62,097 bases of DNA from a virus. The notes below the pieces were generated by a model. It was not told where the DNA came from, ran no database searches, and was given only the letters and a program-made list of their open reading frames with translations. Position numbers and translations under genes: made by a program. Of this stretch, positions 1 through 8,656 are shown in pieces. Every line of letters starts with the position of its first letter. Position 1 is the stretch's first letter. The DNA is taken from positions 1 through 62,097 of IMG/VR virus record IMGVR_UViG_3300018041_000006, one strand, 5' to 3'.

Positions 1-545
1 ATAACTACCATTGGATCCTTATGATCACCTTCTGAAGGCCACGTGTATTCTCCTTGACCATAGTCATGTTTAATCCACTCATCACCTTTAAGAGAAACTC
101 CTAATTTTTTAGCTTGATGACGAGCTAATACTTTTTTAGCTAGGTGAAAACACTCATGCGGTAAAACATCCATCATTGCAGCGAATAAGCTACCGCTTGC
201 TTCAGCCTCGCCTTTTAAACGATCCATAGTTATCCACAAAAACATATCAGCGCCGCCGTTCATTACGTTAGACATACCATAAAGAAATGCATCAGTAGGT
301 TTAGTATCATATGCCTCAGCCTCGGCCTTTTTTAAGCCTGTCCACTTTTCAATATCTTCCGCGATTGAGAACATACCGACTGCATCTGGGCCCAAGGCTA
401 ATAGAACCTCATCGTCTATTTTAATCTCATCGCTAATATCAAATTGCAACTTAACTACTTTAGTAACTACACCTGCATCAAGTGCTTCTGTTAGTTTAGT
501 GGTATTCTCACTAATAAATTGTTCGAATAATTCTACGTGTTTCAT
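1..545 (-). CDS. Capsid-targeted HExxH protein (3' end cut by window edge)
   Basis: The frame is open from the ATG at 543-545 to the window edge, about 181 codons, and its C-terminus lies outside. The N-terminus reads MKHVELFEQFISE, the shared leader of this phage, followed by a second hydrophobic-x-Glu site at LTE20|A21. Residues 130-134 are HECFH, a match to the HExxH zinc-metallopeptidase motif, with a further His at 143. The rest has no family I recognise. It is the last gene of the leader-bearing cluster, 67 bases after the 891-aa polyprotein-like gene. I infer a head-packaged protein, possibly a metallopeptidase. A short HExxH match can arise by chance, and the third zinc ligand cannot be assigned because the protein is incomplete. 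Confidence 0.8.
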   Translation of the reverse strand, partial: MKHVELFEQFISENTTKLTEALDAGVVTKVVKLQFDISDEIKIDDEVLLALGPDAVGMFSIAEDIEKWTGLKKAEAEAYDTKPTDAFLYGMSNVMNGGADMFLWITMDRLKGEAEASGSLFAAMMDVLPHECFHLAKKVLARHQAKKLGVSLKGDEWIKHDYGQGEYTWPSEGDHKDPMVV

Positions 546-612
546 AATATAATGTTTTGATTACAATGAGTGCCATGGTTTAATCCAATACTCAAAAAAA
601 ACTTTTTTAAGT

Positions 613-3288
613 TTACCAGACATAGTCCATATTTTGAATCTTTTTAATTCTATCTTTAATAGACTTTGCATAGTTCTTAACTTCTCTTTCGTAATAACTA
701 CCTTCATATCCAGCATTCTTTTCTTGTTCTGCGTTATTTGTATAGTCTACGTATCTTCTAAAGTCATCTAATAGATTTGACATTGCGTTCGAAGCATCTC
801 TTAAAGAAACACTTCTTCCTTTAGGATCTGTTCCAATAATCGGTTCACCGTATTTAGATGTTTCTTTATTAGCAATTCCATTTTTAATTTGCTCAGCAAC
901 AACATCAATGGCCTTTAAAACTTCAGCGTCTATTGGCATTTGTGCTGCTCGATTTGCAAGAATTGTGTGGTATCTGTCCTTATTTTCTTTTCTAAAATCT
1001 TTATCAGACTTGAAGGCAATTGCTCCTTTTTTAGATTGCTCTCTTTCAGTTCTTTTTGCAGATGATGAGTATCTTGCATCTAGTACGTCAAGATCTAATA
1101 CATACGCTCTGTCGGCTAATTCTGCAACTTTTGTTAGACTTGATATTCCTGAACCCCATTCATCCTGTGTACTTGATTTTGAGAATCCTATACTATCATC
1201 TCTTTTTGAAGTTGTTACTGTTGATTCACCTCGCATCCATCCCGTAGATAACCATTGATTCTTGCCATCTGTCATTGCAAGTAGTGTGTTTCCAGGAATA
1301 CTTTTTACACCATATGAATATGACTTTGCATATGGGTTTTCTTTTTCATTTGTTGTAAAGTAAAAATATACAGCTCTATTTCTTTTTTCTTTTTTAGCAG
1401 AAATTGGATCCATTTCAATAATATCAATATCTTCAATTTTATCTAGTTGAAGTTTTGACATTGAATAAAATGACTTTGCTAGATTCTTTGGCATTGATTT
1501 TGCACCTGCTAGAATAGACTGTAGCTTTGAAGACTTAAATGCTTCATTAACTGTGTTATTACTTAAAGATTGTACATATGATTTAAAAGACTCATATATG
1601 AATTTGTCCTCTTTTTTGTTTCTCTTTGATTCAAATTCTCCATTTTGAGCCATTGATAATAATGCAGTTGCTATTTTTTCAGCCTTAGCACCCTTATGTC
1701 CATAAGTTGCAACTGTTTCTCTAGCATCATCAGGTAACATGTCAGCTAATTCCCATGGATCATATTCTCCTAAAAGATCTAGTAAAATATTTTTAGCTTC
1801 TTTTTCTTCTTTACCTTCACTTACTGCTCTATCCTCTTTAATTGTTACTGGATATTTTTTACCGTCAAATTCAAATTCTTTATCTCCAGCATCTTTTGCT
1901 TTTTTAGCAGCCGCAACAAATGCTCTACCTTCTTTAATTGTTACTGGATATTTTTTACCATCAAATTCAAATTCTTTGTCTCCATCGTCTTTTGCTTTTT
2001 TAGCAGCCGCAACAAATGCTCTACCCTCTGTAGTTACTGATTCAAACTGTAAAGAATCAAGCTTAATATTCATTGAAACCATGTCCATTGGTCCTTTACC
2101 ATCTTCATAGTCTACTGTAGCCATTGATCCAGTCGGTGAAAATTCTATAATCTTAAATCTACCAGGGAATCTGATATTCTCACCATAAACGGTTTCACCT
2201 TTCTCAACAGCCTTGATAGCTTTCTTAATTTTAGGATGAATACCTTCGTTAATTGCCGATTCTTCAATATACTCAGCTAATCCATCATCACACCATCCAT
2301 AGTCACAATCACTTAGTACCTTTTCAAGGTCTTTTCTTTTACCTTGCATTGTAATTACCGGGTGACCTCCACCTGGACCATCCATCATTTTATCAGTGAT
2401 CTTAACTCTATTTTTCTTTAAGAATTTTAAGAAGTCTTTATCATCTGGATCTACTGCATCCATTTCTACACGAGCCTCACAAATCTTAGATTCGTCATAA
2501 CCATCATAGTCATCATAATAGTCTTCATCACCTCCAGTATACCATGACTGGTTTGGATCCGATGCTGCTTCTTTGGTAAAATCATGTCTTTTCCAGTTAT
2601 ATTTAGCAGTTGTTACGAGCGCTGGAAAAAGAGGTTTTTTACCTTTATCTCTTGTTTCTAGACTTCCAAATGCAATAGCAATACCGAAATCTCTTAAAGA
2701 TTTAGAAACCATTTTGATTTTTTTCGTAAGACTTTTATCTTCTAAGTCTTCTTCAGAATATCCATTCATTCTAGCAAGCAATTCATAATAGTCCATTCCT
2801 CCGAATTCTCCATAGCCTTCGTATTTACCTTCAAACCAAGAATTTCCTCTATTATCATACATCCAAACGTCAATTGTATTCTCTTTGTCAGAACCGATTT
2901 GCTCTTCAGTATCTTGTGTCATCCATGAGAATTGACCCTCTGCGATCATAAAAGATTCAGTAATTTCTTCTTCAGATTCTTCTTCATTAATATTTAATAC
3001 CGACAGCGCTCTAGACCCTATTTTTGATAGTGATACTCCATCTTCAGAAACATTAAAATATCTAGAATTCCTAGAGATCCATTTTGGGGCACTTTTTGAA
3101 AATTCAGAAACTAATTTTTCAAAATCTTCGCTTGTAATTGTTGTTGTTCCAACAGTTGACAATATTTTATTTCTTACCTTTGCTGCAAATCCAATTGTAA
3201 TTGCTGGGTGATTTTCAGTATATTGTCTTTTTACAACGATTTTCTTTGACTCGCTTAGATTGCGAGAAAATTCATTAAAATCAATCAT
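613..3288 (-). CDS. Modular capsid-targeted protein with tandem repeat (putative polyprotein)
   Basis: 891 aa, start MIDFNEFSRNLSE, a variant of the shared leader. Internal sites of the form hydrophobic-x-Glu|Gly/Ala/Asp stand at IAE117|G, INE348|G, IKE453|G, IKE485|D, VSE491|G and VNE582|A, plus VTTE421|G. Residues about 421-485 hold two nearly identical 32-residue repeats beginning GRAFVAAAKKAKD and ending GKKYPVTIKE. A related element occurs in the neighbouring 612-aa protein. A CTS-like stretch SFKSYVQSL (568-576) precedes the C-terminal module 583-891. That module is basic to mixed in charge and shows no catalytic motif I recognise. I infer a head-internal protein cut into several pieces by the prohead protease. 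Product functions are unknown. The ORF is certain; the polyprotein reading is inference. Confidence 0.9.
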   Translation of the reverse strand: MIDFNEFSRNLSESKKIVVKRQYTENHPAITIGFAAKVRNKILSTVGTTTITSEDFEKLVSEFSKSAPKWISRNSRYFNVSEDGVSLSKIGSRALSVLNINEEESEEEITESFMIAEGQFSWMTQDTEEQIGSDKENTIDVWMYDNRGNSWFEGKYEGYGEFGGMDYYELLARMNGYSEEDLEDKSLTKKIKMVSKSLRDFGIAIAFGSLETRDKGKKPLFPALVTTAKYNWKRHDFTKEAASDPNQSWYTGGDEDYYDDYDGYDESKICEARVEMDAVDPDDKDFLKFLKKNRVKITDKMMDGPGGGHPVITMQGKRKDLEKVLSDCDYGWCDDGLAEYIEESAINEGIHPKIKKAIKAVEKGETVYGENIRFPGRFKIIEFSPTGSMATVDYEDGKGPMDMVSMNIKLDSLQFESVTTEGRAFVAAAKKAKDDGDKEFEFDGKKYPVTIKEGRAFVAAAKKAKDAGDKEFEFDGKKYPVTIKEDRAVSEGKEEKEAKNILLDLLGEYDPWELADMLPDDARETVATYGHKGAKAEKIATALLSMAQNGEFESKRNKKEDKFIYESFKSYVQSLSNNTVNEAFKSSKLQSILAGAKSMPKNLAKSFYSMSKLQLDKIEDIDIIEMDPISAKKEKRNRAVYFYFTTNEKENPYAKSYSYGVKSIPGNTLLAMTDGKNQWLSTGWMRGESTVTTSKRDDSIGFSKSSTQDEWGSGISSLTKVAELADRAYVLDLDVLDARYSSSAKRTEREQSKKGAIAFKSDKDFRKENKDRYHTILANRAAQMPIDAEVLKAIDVVAEQIKNGIANKETSKYGEPIIGTDPKGRSVSLRDASNAMSNLLDDFRRYVDYTNNAEQEKNAGYEGSYYEREVKNYAKSIKDRIKKIQNMDYVW
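1840..2030 (-). repeat. Two tandem ~96-bp coding repeats (GRAFVAAAKK...YPVTIKE units)
   Basis: Two adjacent in-frame copies inside the 891-aa gene encode almost the same 32 residues. They differ at one residue (KAKDDGDKEF versus KAKDAGDKEF) and at a few synonymous positions. Each unit begins just after a hydrophobic-x-Glu or VTTE site and ends with IKE, so each repeat could be released as a separate peptide. Confidence 0.85.
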
Positions 3289-3307
3289 TTTATTGCTTGT
3301 TTTATTT

Positions 3308-3319
3308 TTTTATATATTC
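3308..3319 (-). promoter_or_regulatory. Promoter-like element before 891-aa gene
   Basis: The minus strand reads GAATATATAAAA, 20 bases before the ATG at 3288. It overlaps the stop codon of the preceding gene. It is one of the recurring AT-rich elements. Confidence 0.35.
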
Positions 3320-5151
3320 TTTATAAATTTTTCAAATGTTAAAAACTCCGATTCATTAGTAGACACGCTGTCTTCTAATTTTGTTTTTAGCTCATTGTAC
3401 ATTCCATGAATTTGCTTAGGAGTTAATTTTTTAAATAGCTTTTCATCGTTGTCAAGCATTGCATTTCTTACTTGAGTTGCTGAAATATTTTTACCAGTTC
3501 TTGGAATCTCGAATAGACCAAAATCATCTCTGACTCCGAGATCTTCTCTATATTCTGGTTTATCTACTTGGTATGAATAAGTTTTAAGCCTATCAGTTCC
3601 AGTACCCCAAAGTACAGGTTCATAGCCGTCTGCCCTCATTGCATTAAACATGTGGTCTATACCAGCAGTTGGAAGAACATAAACTTTTTCAATAGGATAC
3701 TTTGACTTTAATTGATTAAGCATTGCAATTTGAGTTTCCTCGTCATAAGGTCTCTTAAATGCATCCTCTGGTTTTTTAGTCTTTGATTTAATTAAAAATA
3801 TAACTACTGGATAACCATTTTGTTTGTTAATAGTTTCTATTACCTTAGCATGTCCCAATGTAAATGGCTGAAAGCGACCAACAAACATATTTACTGGCTT
3901 TTTACCTTGTTTAGGGTAACTAACAGTCAGTGCTTCAGTAATAGGACTTACTTGATGTTTTAGGTTTTCGTGATTTAAAAATGTTTTAAAGCTCATGAGA
4001 TTTGATTCATTGTTTTGAAGCATTACAACTGACTCTATTTTATCAACGATCTCGTTAATTTGAGACATTAAGTCATTGTTAATAATTTCAGTTTCTTTAA
4101 GTCTTCTTTTTCTAAAAGAACCTAGCGCAATTTTATATAATTCTTCTAGCACCTGGTTAGCTACTAACTCTATTGTTTTTTCATTAGTGATAAACTTAGT
4201 GTTTAGTGAAAAACTTGGTGAGTCAGAAAATTCAGCAGACTCAAATTTAACTCCAATATATTTGGTTGCGTTTTTATCAACATATGCATTAAATAATTGA
4301 GAGATTAGTTCAATATATCTTTTGTCAGAATCATTTTCGTTTAATTCTAGGTTTTCAATATCATATGTTGTAAAATATTCAACTAAATCTAGTAGTGCTA
4401 TCTGGTATATGTCAGATGGTTTTCTGTTTTCTTTTATAAGATCTTCTCCTTGACATATCTTAAAACTCTTTACACTTTTACCTTCGAAAAAATTAATAAT
4501 AATTGAATCAATCTCACCATCTAAATCTTCATTAAGAGCAGTTGAATTTAATCCTCTATTAAATATAGAATACATTTTTCTAGAAAAGCTTAGAGACTCA
4601 AACTGTGCATCGAAATCAGTATCGCTTAAATTTAGTAATTTTGTAATCTCATCCTTTTGATAATCAGAAAGTTTTCCTTGGTGTAAAATTTGAGGTCTTT
4701 GTACTTCTAGGATGTCAGCCCACTTTTCTAAGATTTTAGGATCTCTGATTACTTTCTTTATTAAAGTAGGGTCATTAGGACTCATTACTTGTATATGTGA
4801 AAGCATCAAATTATTTTTAGGTATTCTGTCGTACTTTATATTGACTGTTTTTGAATCGGTCATATAATCAAATCCAAATCTCCAGTCTAAAGGCATTTGC
4901 TCTTTAATATGATCGGGCTGTGATTCAAAATAGGTCACTGCATTTTCATAGTACTTTACAATTGTTCTATCAACCTTATCCATTGGTGATTTATTTCCAC
5001 TCTTATGATAATTATATCCTTTATCAGTTTTTTGAACATGGAAAGAAGACGCTTGTATCTTTTCTGCAACAACGCAGGTTAGATTTAGCATTTTTTGAAA
5101 ATCATTAATATTGCTTTCGCTATAATATGTTCTTAAATTTTGTAGTGCCAT
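3310..5151 (-). CDS. Ligase-like / cytidylyltransferase-like fusion protein
   Basis: 613 aa. The C-terminal domain (about 418-590) is a nucleotidyltransferase of the NadM/cytidylyltransferase superfamily: GRFQPFTLGH at 425-434 is the nucleotide-binding HxGH-type motif, and GKNISATQVRNAM is the ISxTxxR-type motif. Such enzymes transfer NMP to small molecules such as NMN. The N-terminal half (about 35-235) looks like a diverged covalent nucleotidyltransferase (RNA/DNA ligase fold): KTDKG at 41-45 resembles motif I, RFGFDYM at 91-97 motif III, and DSIIINFFEG with FKI near 215-231 motifs IV and V. A leader-like stretch MSFKTFLN (386-393) and ITE406|A precede the C-terminal domain, and the last residues FLTFEKFIKN are again leader-like. 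The next gene is another ligase-like protein, suggesting joint nucleotide/RNA repair or NAD metabolism. Substrates are unknown. Confidence 0.85.
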   Translation of the reverse strand: MALQNLRTYYSESNINDFQKMLNLTCVVAEKIQASSFHVQKTDKGYNYHKSGNKSPMDKVDRTIVKYYENAVTYFESQPDHIKEQMPLDWRFGFDYMTDSKTVNIKYDRIPKNNLMLSHIQVMSPNDPTLIKKVIRDPKILEKWADILEVQRPQILHQGKLSDYQKDEITKLLNLSDTDFDAQFESLSFSRKMYSIFNRGLNSTALNEDLDGEIDSIIINFFEGKSVKSFKICQGEDLIKENRKPSDIYQIALLDLVEYFTTYDIENLELNENDSDKRYIELISQLFNAYVDKNATKYIGVKFESAEFSDSPSFSLNTKFITNEKTIELVANQVLEELYKIALGSFRKRRLKETEIINNDLMSQINEIVDKIESVVMLQNNESNLMSFKTFLNHENLKHQVSPITEALTVSYPKQGKKPVNMFVGRFQPFTLGHAKVIETINKQNGYPVVIFLIKSKTKKPEDAFKRPYDEETQIAMLNQLKSKYPIEKVYVLPTAGIDHMFNAMRADGYEPVLWGTGTDRLKTYSYQVDKPEYREDLGVRDDFGLFEIPRTGKNISATQVRNAMLDNDEKLFKKLTPKQIHGMYNELKTKLEDSVSTNESEFLTFEKFIKNI

Positions 5152-5159
5152 AGTTTCTT

Positions 5160-5474
5160 TTAATTAGGCCAAATCATTACAGTTCCTGCATCATGCCATT
5201 CACTATACCAACCTCTTTTATTAAGTTCTTTTTCCCACCTTTTGTCTACCCCAAATATTCTATTTTTGTGGTCCATTGAATAGTAGTCATAAATTCTTTT
5301 ACCTTTGTACTCGTCTCCATTTTCTCCAGAAATCCATATTCCACCAGGAGAGCCATTGAATTCTTCAGATTGACTTACAAAATCAAGATATTGTTCTAAC
5401 CATACCATCATTTCATCCCTATCTATAGATTTAGCTTCATTTACAAATTGTTCGAATATCATTATGTGTTTCAT
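5160..5474 (-). CDS. Small capsid-targeted protein
   Basis: I choose the ATG at 5474, giving 104 aa starting MKHIMIFEQFVNEAKS, because this places the shared leader exactly at the N-terminus. An in-frame ATG four codons upstream (5486) would overlap the previous gene. The predicted cleavage is VNE13|A14. The remaining ~90 residues are rich in Trp and charged residues (WISGENGDEYKGKR, RGWYSEWHDAG) and match no family I know. The start lies one base after the stop of the ligase-like gene, so the two are probably translated from one transcript. I infer a head-internal or injected protein. Confidence 0.85.
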   Translation of the reverse strand: MKHIMIFEQFVNEAKSIDRDEMMVWLEQYLDFVSQSEEFNGSPGGIWISGENGDEYKGKRIYDYYSMDHKNRIFGVDKRWEKELNKRGWYSEWHDAGTVMIWPN

Positions 5475-5475
5475 T

Positions 5476-6756
5476 TTACCTACCATATTTTATTATTCCT
5501 AAAAGTTGATTAAATGGAGCAAAAGTTCCAGTTAGCTTATAGGTTTTTCCTTTGTATATAAATACTAGTCCTTCGGAAGGAACTACTGATTCGATTCCTC
5601 CAATTCTTTCTAGTCTTGTGAGTTCAGTTTCTACTCTTTTAATTTGATCTATGTCTCCTCCTTTTTTAATCTTTGCAGCTTCTTCTCTAAAATGTTTATG
5701 TAATCTTTGCATTTCTTCACTTGGATTTGCTGCTACAAAATTAGAGGCATTCTTTAAAATAATAGATCCTAATTCTAAGAAAAGATCTTCAAAAGGTCTA
5801 ATGTTTTCTTTGTATTTCTTTTTAACATCTTCTTTATCAAACTTTTTAATTGCAGCAAGTTGTGTCTTATCTACTAATTTACCAATTGATCGTAGATCTA
5901 AAGTTTGCTTATCGCCATATGCCCATCTTAAAAGAAGACCTTCTTTAACATCTTGTGTTAATTCTCCAAAATATTTTTCGATTTGTTCTCTCCACCAAGC
6001 CTCATGGTATCTAGATACTTCATCAGAATCTTCAAGATTGTATTGTTTTCTTAAAGCTTCAATTTTTTTAAAAAACTTATCTTTATTCTCTTCAAAGTTA
6101 ATATCTTTTGCTAGCTTTATAATTTGTGGAGGAATAATCGTAAATGTTTTCCCAATATTTGCCTGTACTTTAGACAAAGCATCGGCAACTGCCTTTGCTG
6201 AACCCTTAACATCACCAATAATATTACCTTCACCGTCAGTCTCTTTAATGCCGTGAAATTGAATTACATCTCGGTCATACCTAATTACATTTGGATTTTT
6301 CGAGTAAATCAGCTCCATATTCATAAAGTTTTTACCATTGTTAAAAACTTCTTGATCTTTTGTTGAAAGCTTTATTAGTTGATATGCTAAATCCTCTGCT
6401 GCAAATTGAAAAGTATCTTGTACTCCTTTACTTGAGTGTCCTTCAAACTTTTCCTTAAACTCCGTAAGATTCATTGGAAATTTTAAACCTCCTTTATTTC
6501 TAGCAAATTTTACTTCACCATCTTGAATTGTAGCAAACAGATTTTGACCATCTGTCTTTTCAGTAGCTTCTTCTTCAAAATTTAATTCACCTTGCAGACC
6601 AACTTCAACTAATTTTTTAAAATCTCCAAATGTTAATGACTTATCATCAAATGGATGGCTCATATGGCCTGCAGCTCCGCCTTCTAATACAAGATCATCG
6701 CTGTTAAACCCTGATGCTTTCTCATTTAAAAATTCTTGGTATGTAAATAATTTCAT
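5476..6756 (-). CDS. Capsid-targeted RNA-ligase-like nucleotidyltransferase
   Basis: 426 aa. It belongs to the covalent nucleotidyltransferase (RNA/DNA ligase) superfamily. Motif I is EKTDGQN at 66-72 with K67 as the candidate AMP acceptor; FARNKGG follows at 84-90, MNMELIY at 145-151 fits motif III, EGLVFIYKG near 395 motif IV, and YKLTG with K406 motif V. The family member GGAAGHMSHPFDD block at 26-38 is intact. The N-terminus MKLFTYQEFLNEK is very close to the T4 internal-protein leader MKTYQEFIAE, with LNE12|K and a second site VLE25|G. All visible catalytic motifs are kept, so I expect an active ligase or nucleotidyltransferase. The leader suggests it travels inside the head and acts in the newly infected cell, perhaps on cut host tRNA. 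The substrate is inferred. Confidence 0.88.
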   Translation of the reverse strand: MKLFTYQEFLNEKASGFNSDDLVLEGGAAGHMSHPFDDKSLTFGDFKKLVEVGLQGELNFEEEATEKTDGQNLFATIQDGEVKFARNKGGLKFPMNLTEFKEKFEGHSSKGVQDTFQFAAEDLAYQLIKLSTKDQEVFNNGKNFMNMELIYSKNPNVIRYDRDVIQFHGIKETDGEGNIIGDVKGSAKAVADALSKVQANIGKTFTIIPPQIIKLAKDINFEENKDKFFKKIEALRKQYNLEDSDEVSRYHEAWWREQIEKYFGELTQDVKEGLLLRWAYGDKQTLDLRSIGKLVDKTQLAAIKKFDKEDVKKKYKENIRPFEDLFLELGSIILKNASNFVAANPSEEMQRLHKHFREEAAKIKKGGDIDQIKRVETELTRLERIGGIESVVPSEGLVFIYKGKTYKLTGTFAPFNQLLGIIKYGR

Positions 6757-6770
6757 CTTATTACTTATTA

Positions 6771-8609
6771 TTATCCTAGCGATGAGGTCAACATTCCTAC
6801 TGCTGCTCCGTAATCACCATCTGTTTTTGATAGTATACCATCAACCACTTCTTGGGCTTTACCTTCGTCAAAGTCTTCGCCAAATGCTTTTTGAAGAACT
6901 GTAAATGCATATTCTTTAAATTCTTCGTCAGACTTAATTTCTCCTTCATTTACAGTTTCAGTTGATTCGAATGCAAACTCTGAATTATTACCTTTTGAAA
7001 ACTCATCATGTTGATCTGCGGGTACAATTGCTAGCATACCAACGTCCTTTTTTCTAACTTTTAAATCTGTAATAGCTTTTTGTTTAGCTTTCCATAAAGA
7101 TTCTGCTTCAAATTCATGCTTTTTACCATTATGGAATGCATAAAATCTAGTTTCATTAGTTACAGATTCTCCTAATGCAAATAAGAAATCTCTATCTAAT
7201 TCTTCACCATATCTATCGTCAAAGATTTCTTCTAAATCTTTTACAGTAACTCTACCTTTATAATCATTTTCAATATCGTCAATTACATCCATATGATCGC
7301 TTTGTAGAATGTCTTCGCCATACGCTGAATCCCATGCGTCAATAATGTCGCTTGCTTTATATTTCTTGGCTTCATTTGTTACAGATTCTCCAGCAAATTC
7401 TTTCGCATTTTCTTTATCTTCTTTATCCACATTTTTTACTGGATATTCTTCATCTCCAACTTTAAAAGTTTTATCTCCTTTAGCGATTGCCTTTGCCCTA
7501 GCCGCACCAAATTCATTACCTTCTTTTACTCTAGATTCTAGAATTTGTAAACTATCAAATAACGTATTAAAAGTGTTAATTAATTCTTGAGCAATTTTAG
7601 TATCTCCAATTTGGTCTAAGTACAATGCTGTACCTTCTACAATTGCAAGTCCACTCCAACTAGCAGCATTAGAAATTCTACTTGATTCATTATACTCTAA
7701 TTCATCGGTAAGTTTTCTAGAAGATATGTTAACTTCAATTCCTCCTAAACTTTCAACTGGAACAACAATAGATCCTAAAGATCCTTTAATTCTTCTTGAA
7801 CAAGCTGCTGCTTCTCTATGAAAATTTGCGTCAACCATCGCTGCGTTAAAAATAACTTTTATTGCTCCTCGAAGAGCATCTCCACCATCATATTTTTTAA
7901 GATCTAAAATTGCAGGGTATCTTTTATTGAAAATATGATTATATTGAGTTGCTACTTTTTTTGCATCTCTTTTACCCGTTACAATTACTGCCTCATTTAC
8001 ACTGTATGATTCAAAAGCAGGTCTTAGATTATCATCTTCATAGGTATCTGCCATATACCATTTATTATCTCTTTCGTCGTATAGATATATGAATTCTGCC
8101 CAAGACTGTTTAGCATCTCCTATAAAAGTTCTAATTGCTCCAGCATTACCCGTTAATGGATCTTCACCGTCATTATAGTAGTTAATTGAGTTTGGGTCTG
8201 AATCAAGTCCAGAACCTGCTCCATTTTTTAAAACAGTGTAGATGTTTTTCTTTTTTGATCCACTATATCCTTTCTTTATTAAGGGTAACATGTTTTCTGG
8301 GTATCCATCGTAGTGCATATATACTGCTTCGATGTCTCCTTTTCTATCTATTTTTCCAAAAAATGATCTTGTTCCTTCTTCTACTAGTGAAAGTGATTCA
8401 TTTAAATCAGTGCCTTCTAGTCTTGAAAAGAATTCTGTTCTTTTTTCTTCTTCTAGTTCAGAAACTTTAGTTACTCCATATTCTGATAATAGATCTCTAA
8501 AACTCCTAGCCGATTCTTCTCTAACCTGATTGTTTTTAGATTCTAGCTCGGCAGCTGCCTTTTCGTTTTTAATTTTAGTGTATTCGTCAAACGATCGTAA
8601 TGTATTCAT
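6771..8609 (-). CDS. Multi-module capsid-targeted protein (putative packaged polyprotein)
   Basis: 612 aa, N-terminus MNTLRSFDEYTKIKNE. Regularly spaced candidate prohead-protease sites divide it: LNE71|S, VEE78|G, VNE206|A, VKE363|G, TNE413|A, TNE486|T and VNE555|G. Two sites share the string ESVTNE and two more are FES..VNE-like. Between them lie compact modules: 79-206 with YMHYDGYPENMLPL, 207-363 with alternating helix and strand, 364-413 with FGAARAKAIAKGDKTFKVG and EYPV (related to the repeat in the 891-aa protein), 414-486 acidic, 487-555 with FYAFHNGKKHEF (resembling free-standing small phage proteins), and 556-612. I infer that it is packaged whole and cut into several peptides. No catalytic motif was recognised. 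Confidence 0.9.
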   Translation of the reverse strand: MNTLRSFDEYTKIKNEKAAAELESKNNQVREESARSFRDLLSEYGVTKVSELEEEKRTEFFSRLEGTDLNESLSLVEEGTRSFFGKIDRKGDIEAVYMHYDGYPENMLPLIKKGYSGSKKKNIYTVLKNGAGSGLDSDPNSINYYNDGEDPLTGNAGAIRTFIGDAKQSWAEFIYLYDERDNKWYMADTYEDDNLRPAFESYSVNEAVIVTGKRDAKKVATQYNHIFNKRYPAILDLKKYDGGDALRGAIKVIFNAAMVDANFHREAAACSRRIKGSLGSIVVPVESLGGIEVNISSRKLTDELEYNESSRISNAASWSGLAIVEGTALYLDQIGDTKIAQELINTFNTLFDSLQILESRVKEGNEFGAARAKAIAKGDKTFKVGDEEYPVKNVDKEDKENAKEFAGESVTNEAKKYKASDIIDAWDSAYGEDILQSDHMDVIDDIENDYKGRVTVKDLEEIFDDRYGEELDRDFLFALGESVTNETRFYAFHNGKKHEFEAESLWKAKQKAITDLKVRKKDVGMLAIVPADQHDEFSKGNNSEFAFESTETVNEGEIKSDEEFKEYAFTVLQKAFGEDFDEGKAQEVVDGILSKTDGDYGAAVGMLTSSLG

Positions 8610-8646
8610 TTTTGTATAATACTTTATTTTATGATTATGTTACCTT

Positions 8647-8656
8647 TTATATATCT
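8647..8656 (-). promoter_or_regulatory. Promoter-like element before 612-aa polyprotein gene
   Basis: The minus strand reads AGATATATAA, 38 bases before the ATG at 8609 and overlapping the uvsW stop codon. It would separate the replication unit from the leader-bearing cluster. Confidence 0.4.

Noticed and set aside
599-614. AAACTT/AAGTTT hairpin with a T run after the 891-aa gene
   Set aside because: The stem is six A/T-dominated pairs overlapping the stop codon, too weak to call a terminator.
5651-6256. A 201-codon open frame on the plus strand
   Set aside because: It lies entirely inside the ligase-like gene, which has intact catalytic motifs; its Ser/Leu-rich translation is typical of an antisense shadow in AT-rich DNA. 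The same applies to the other plus-strand frames.
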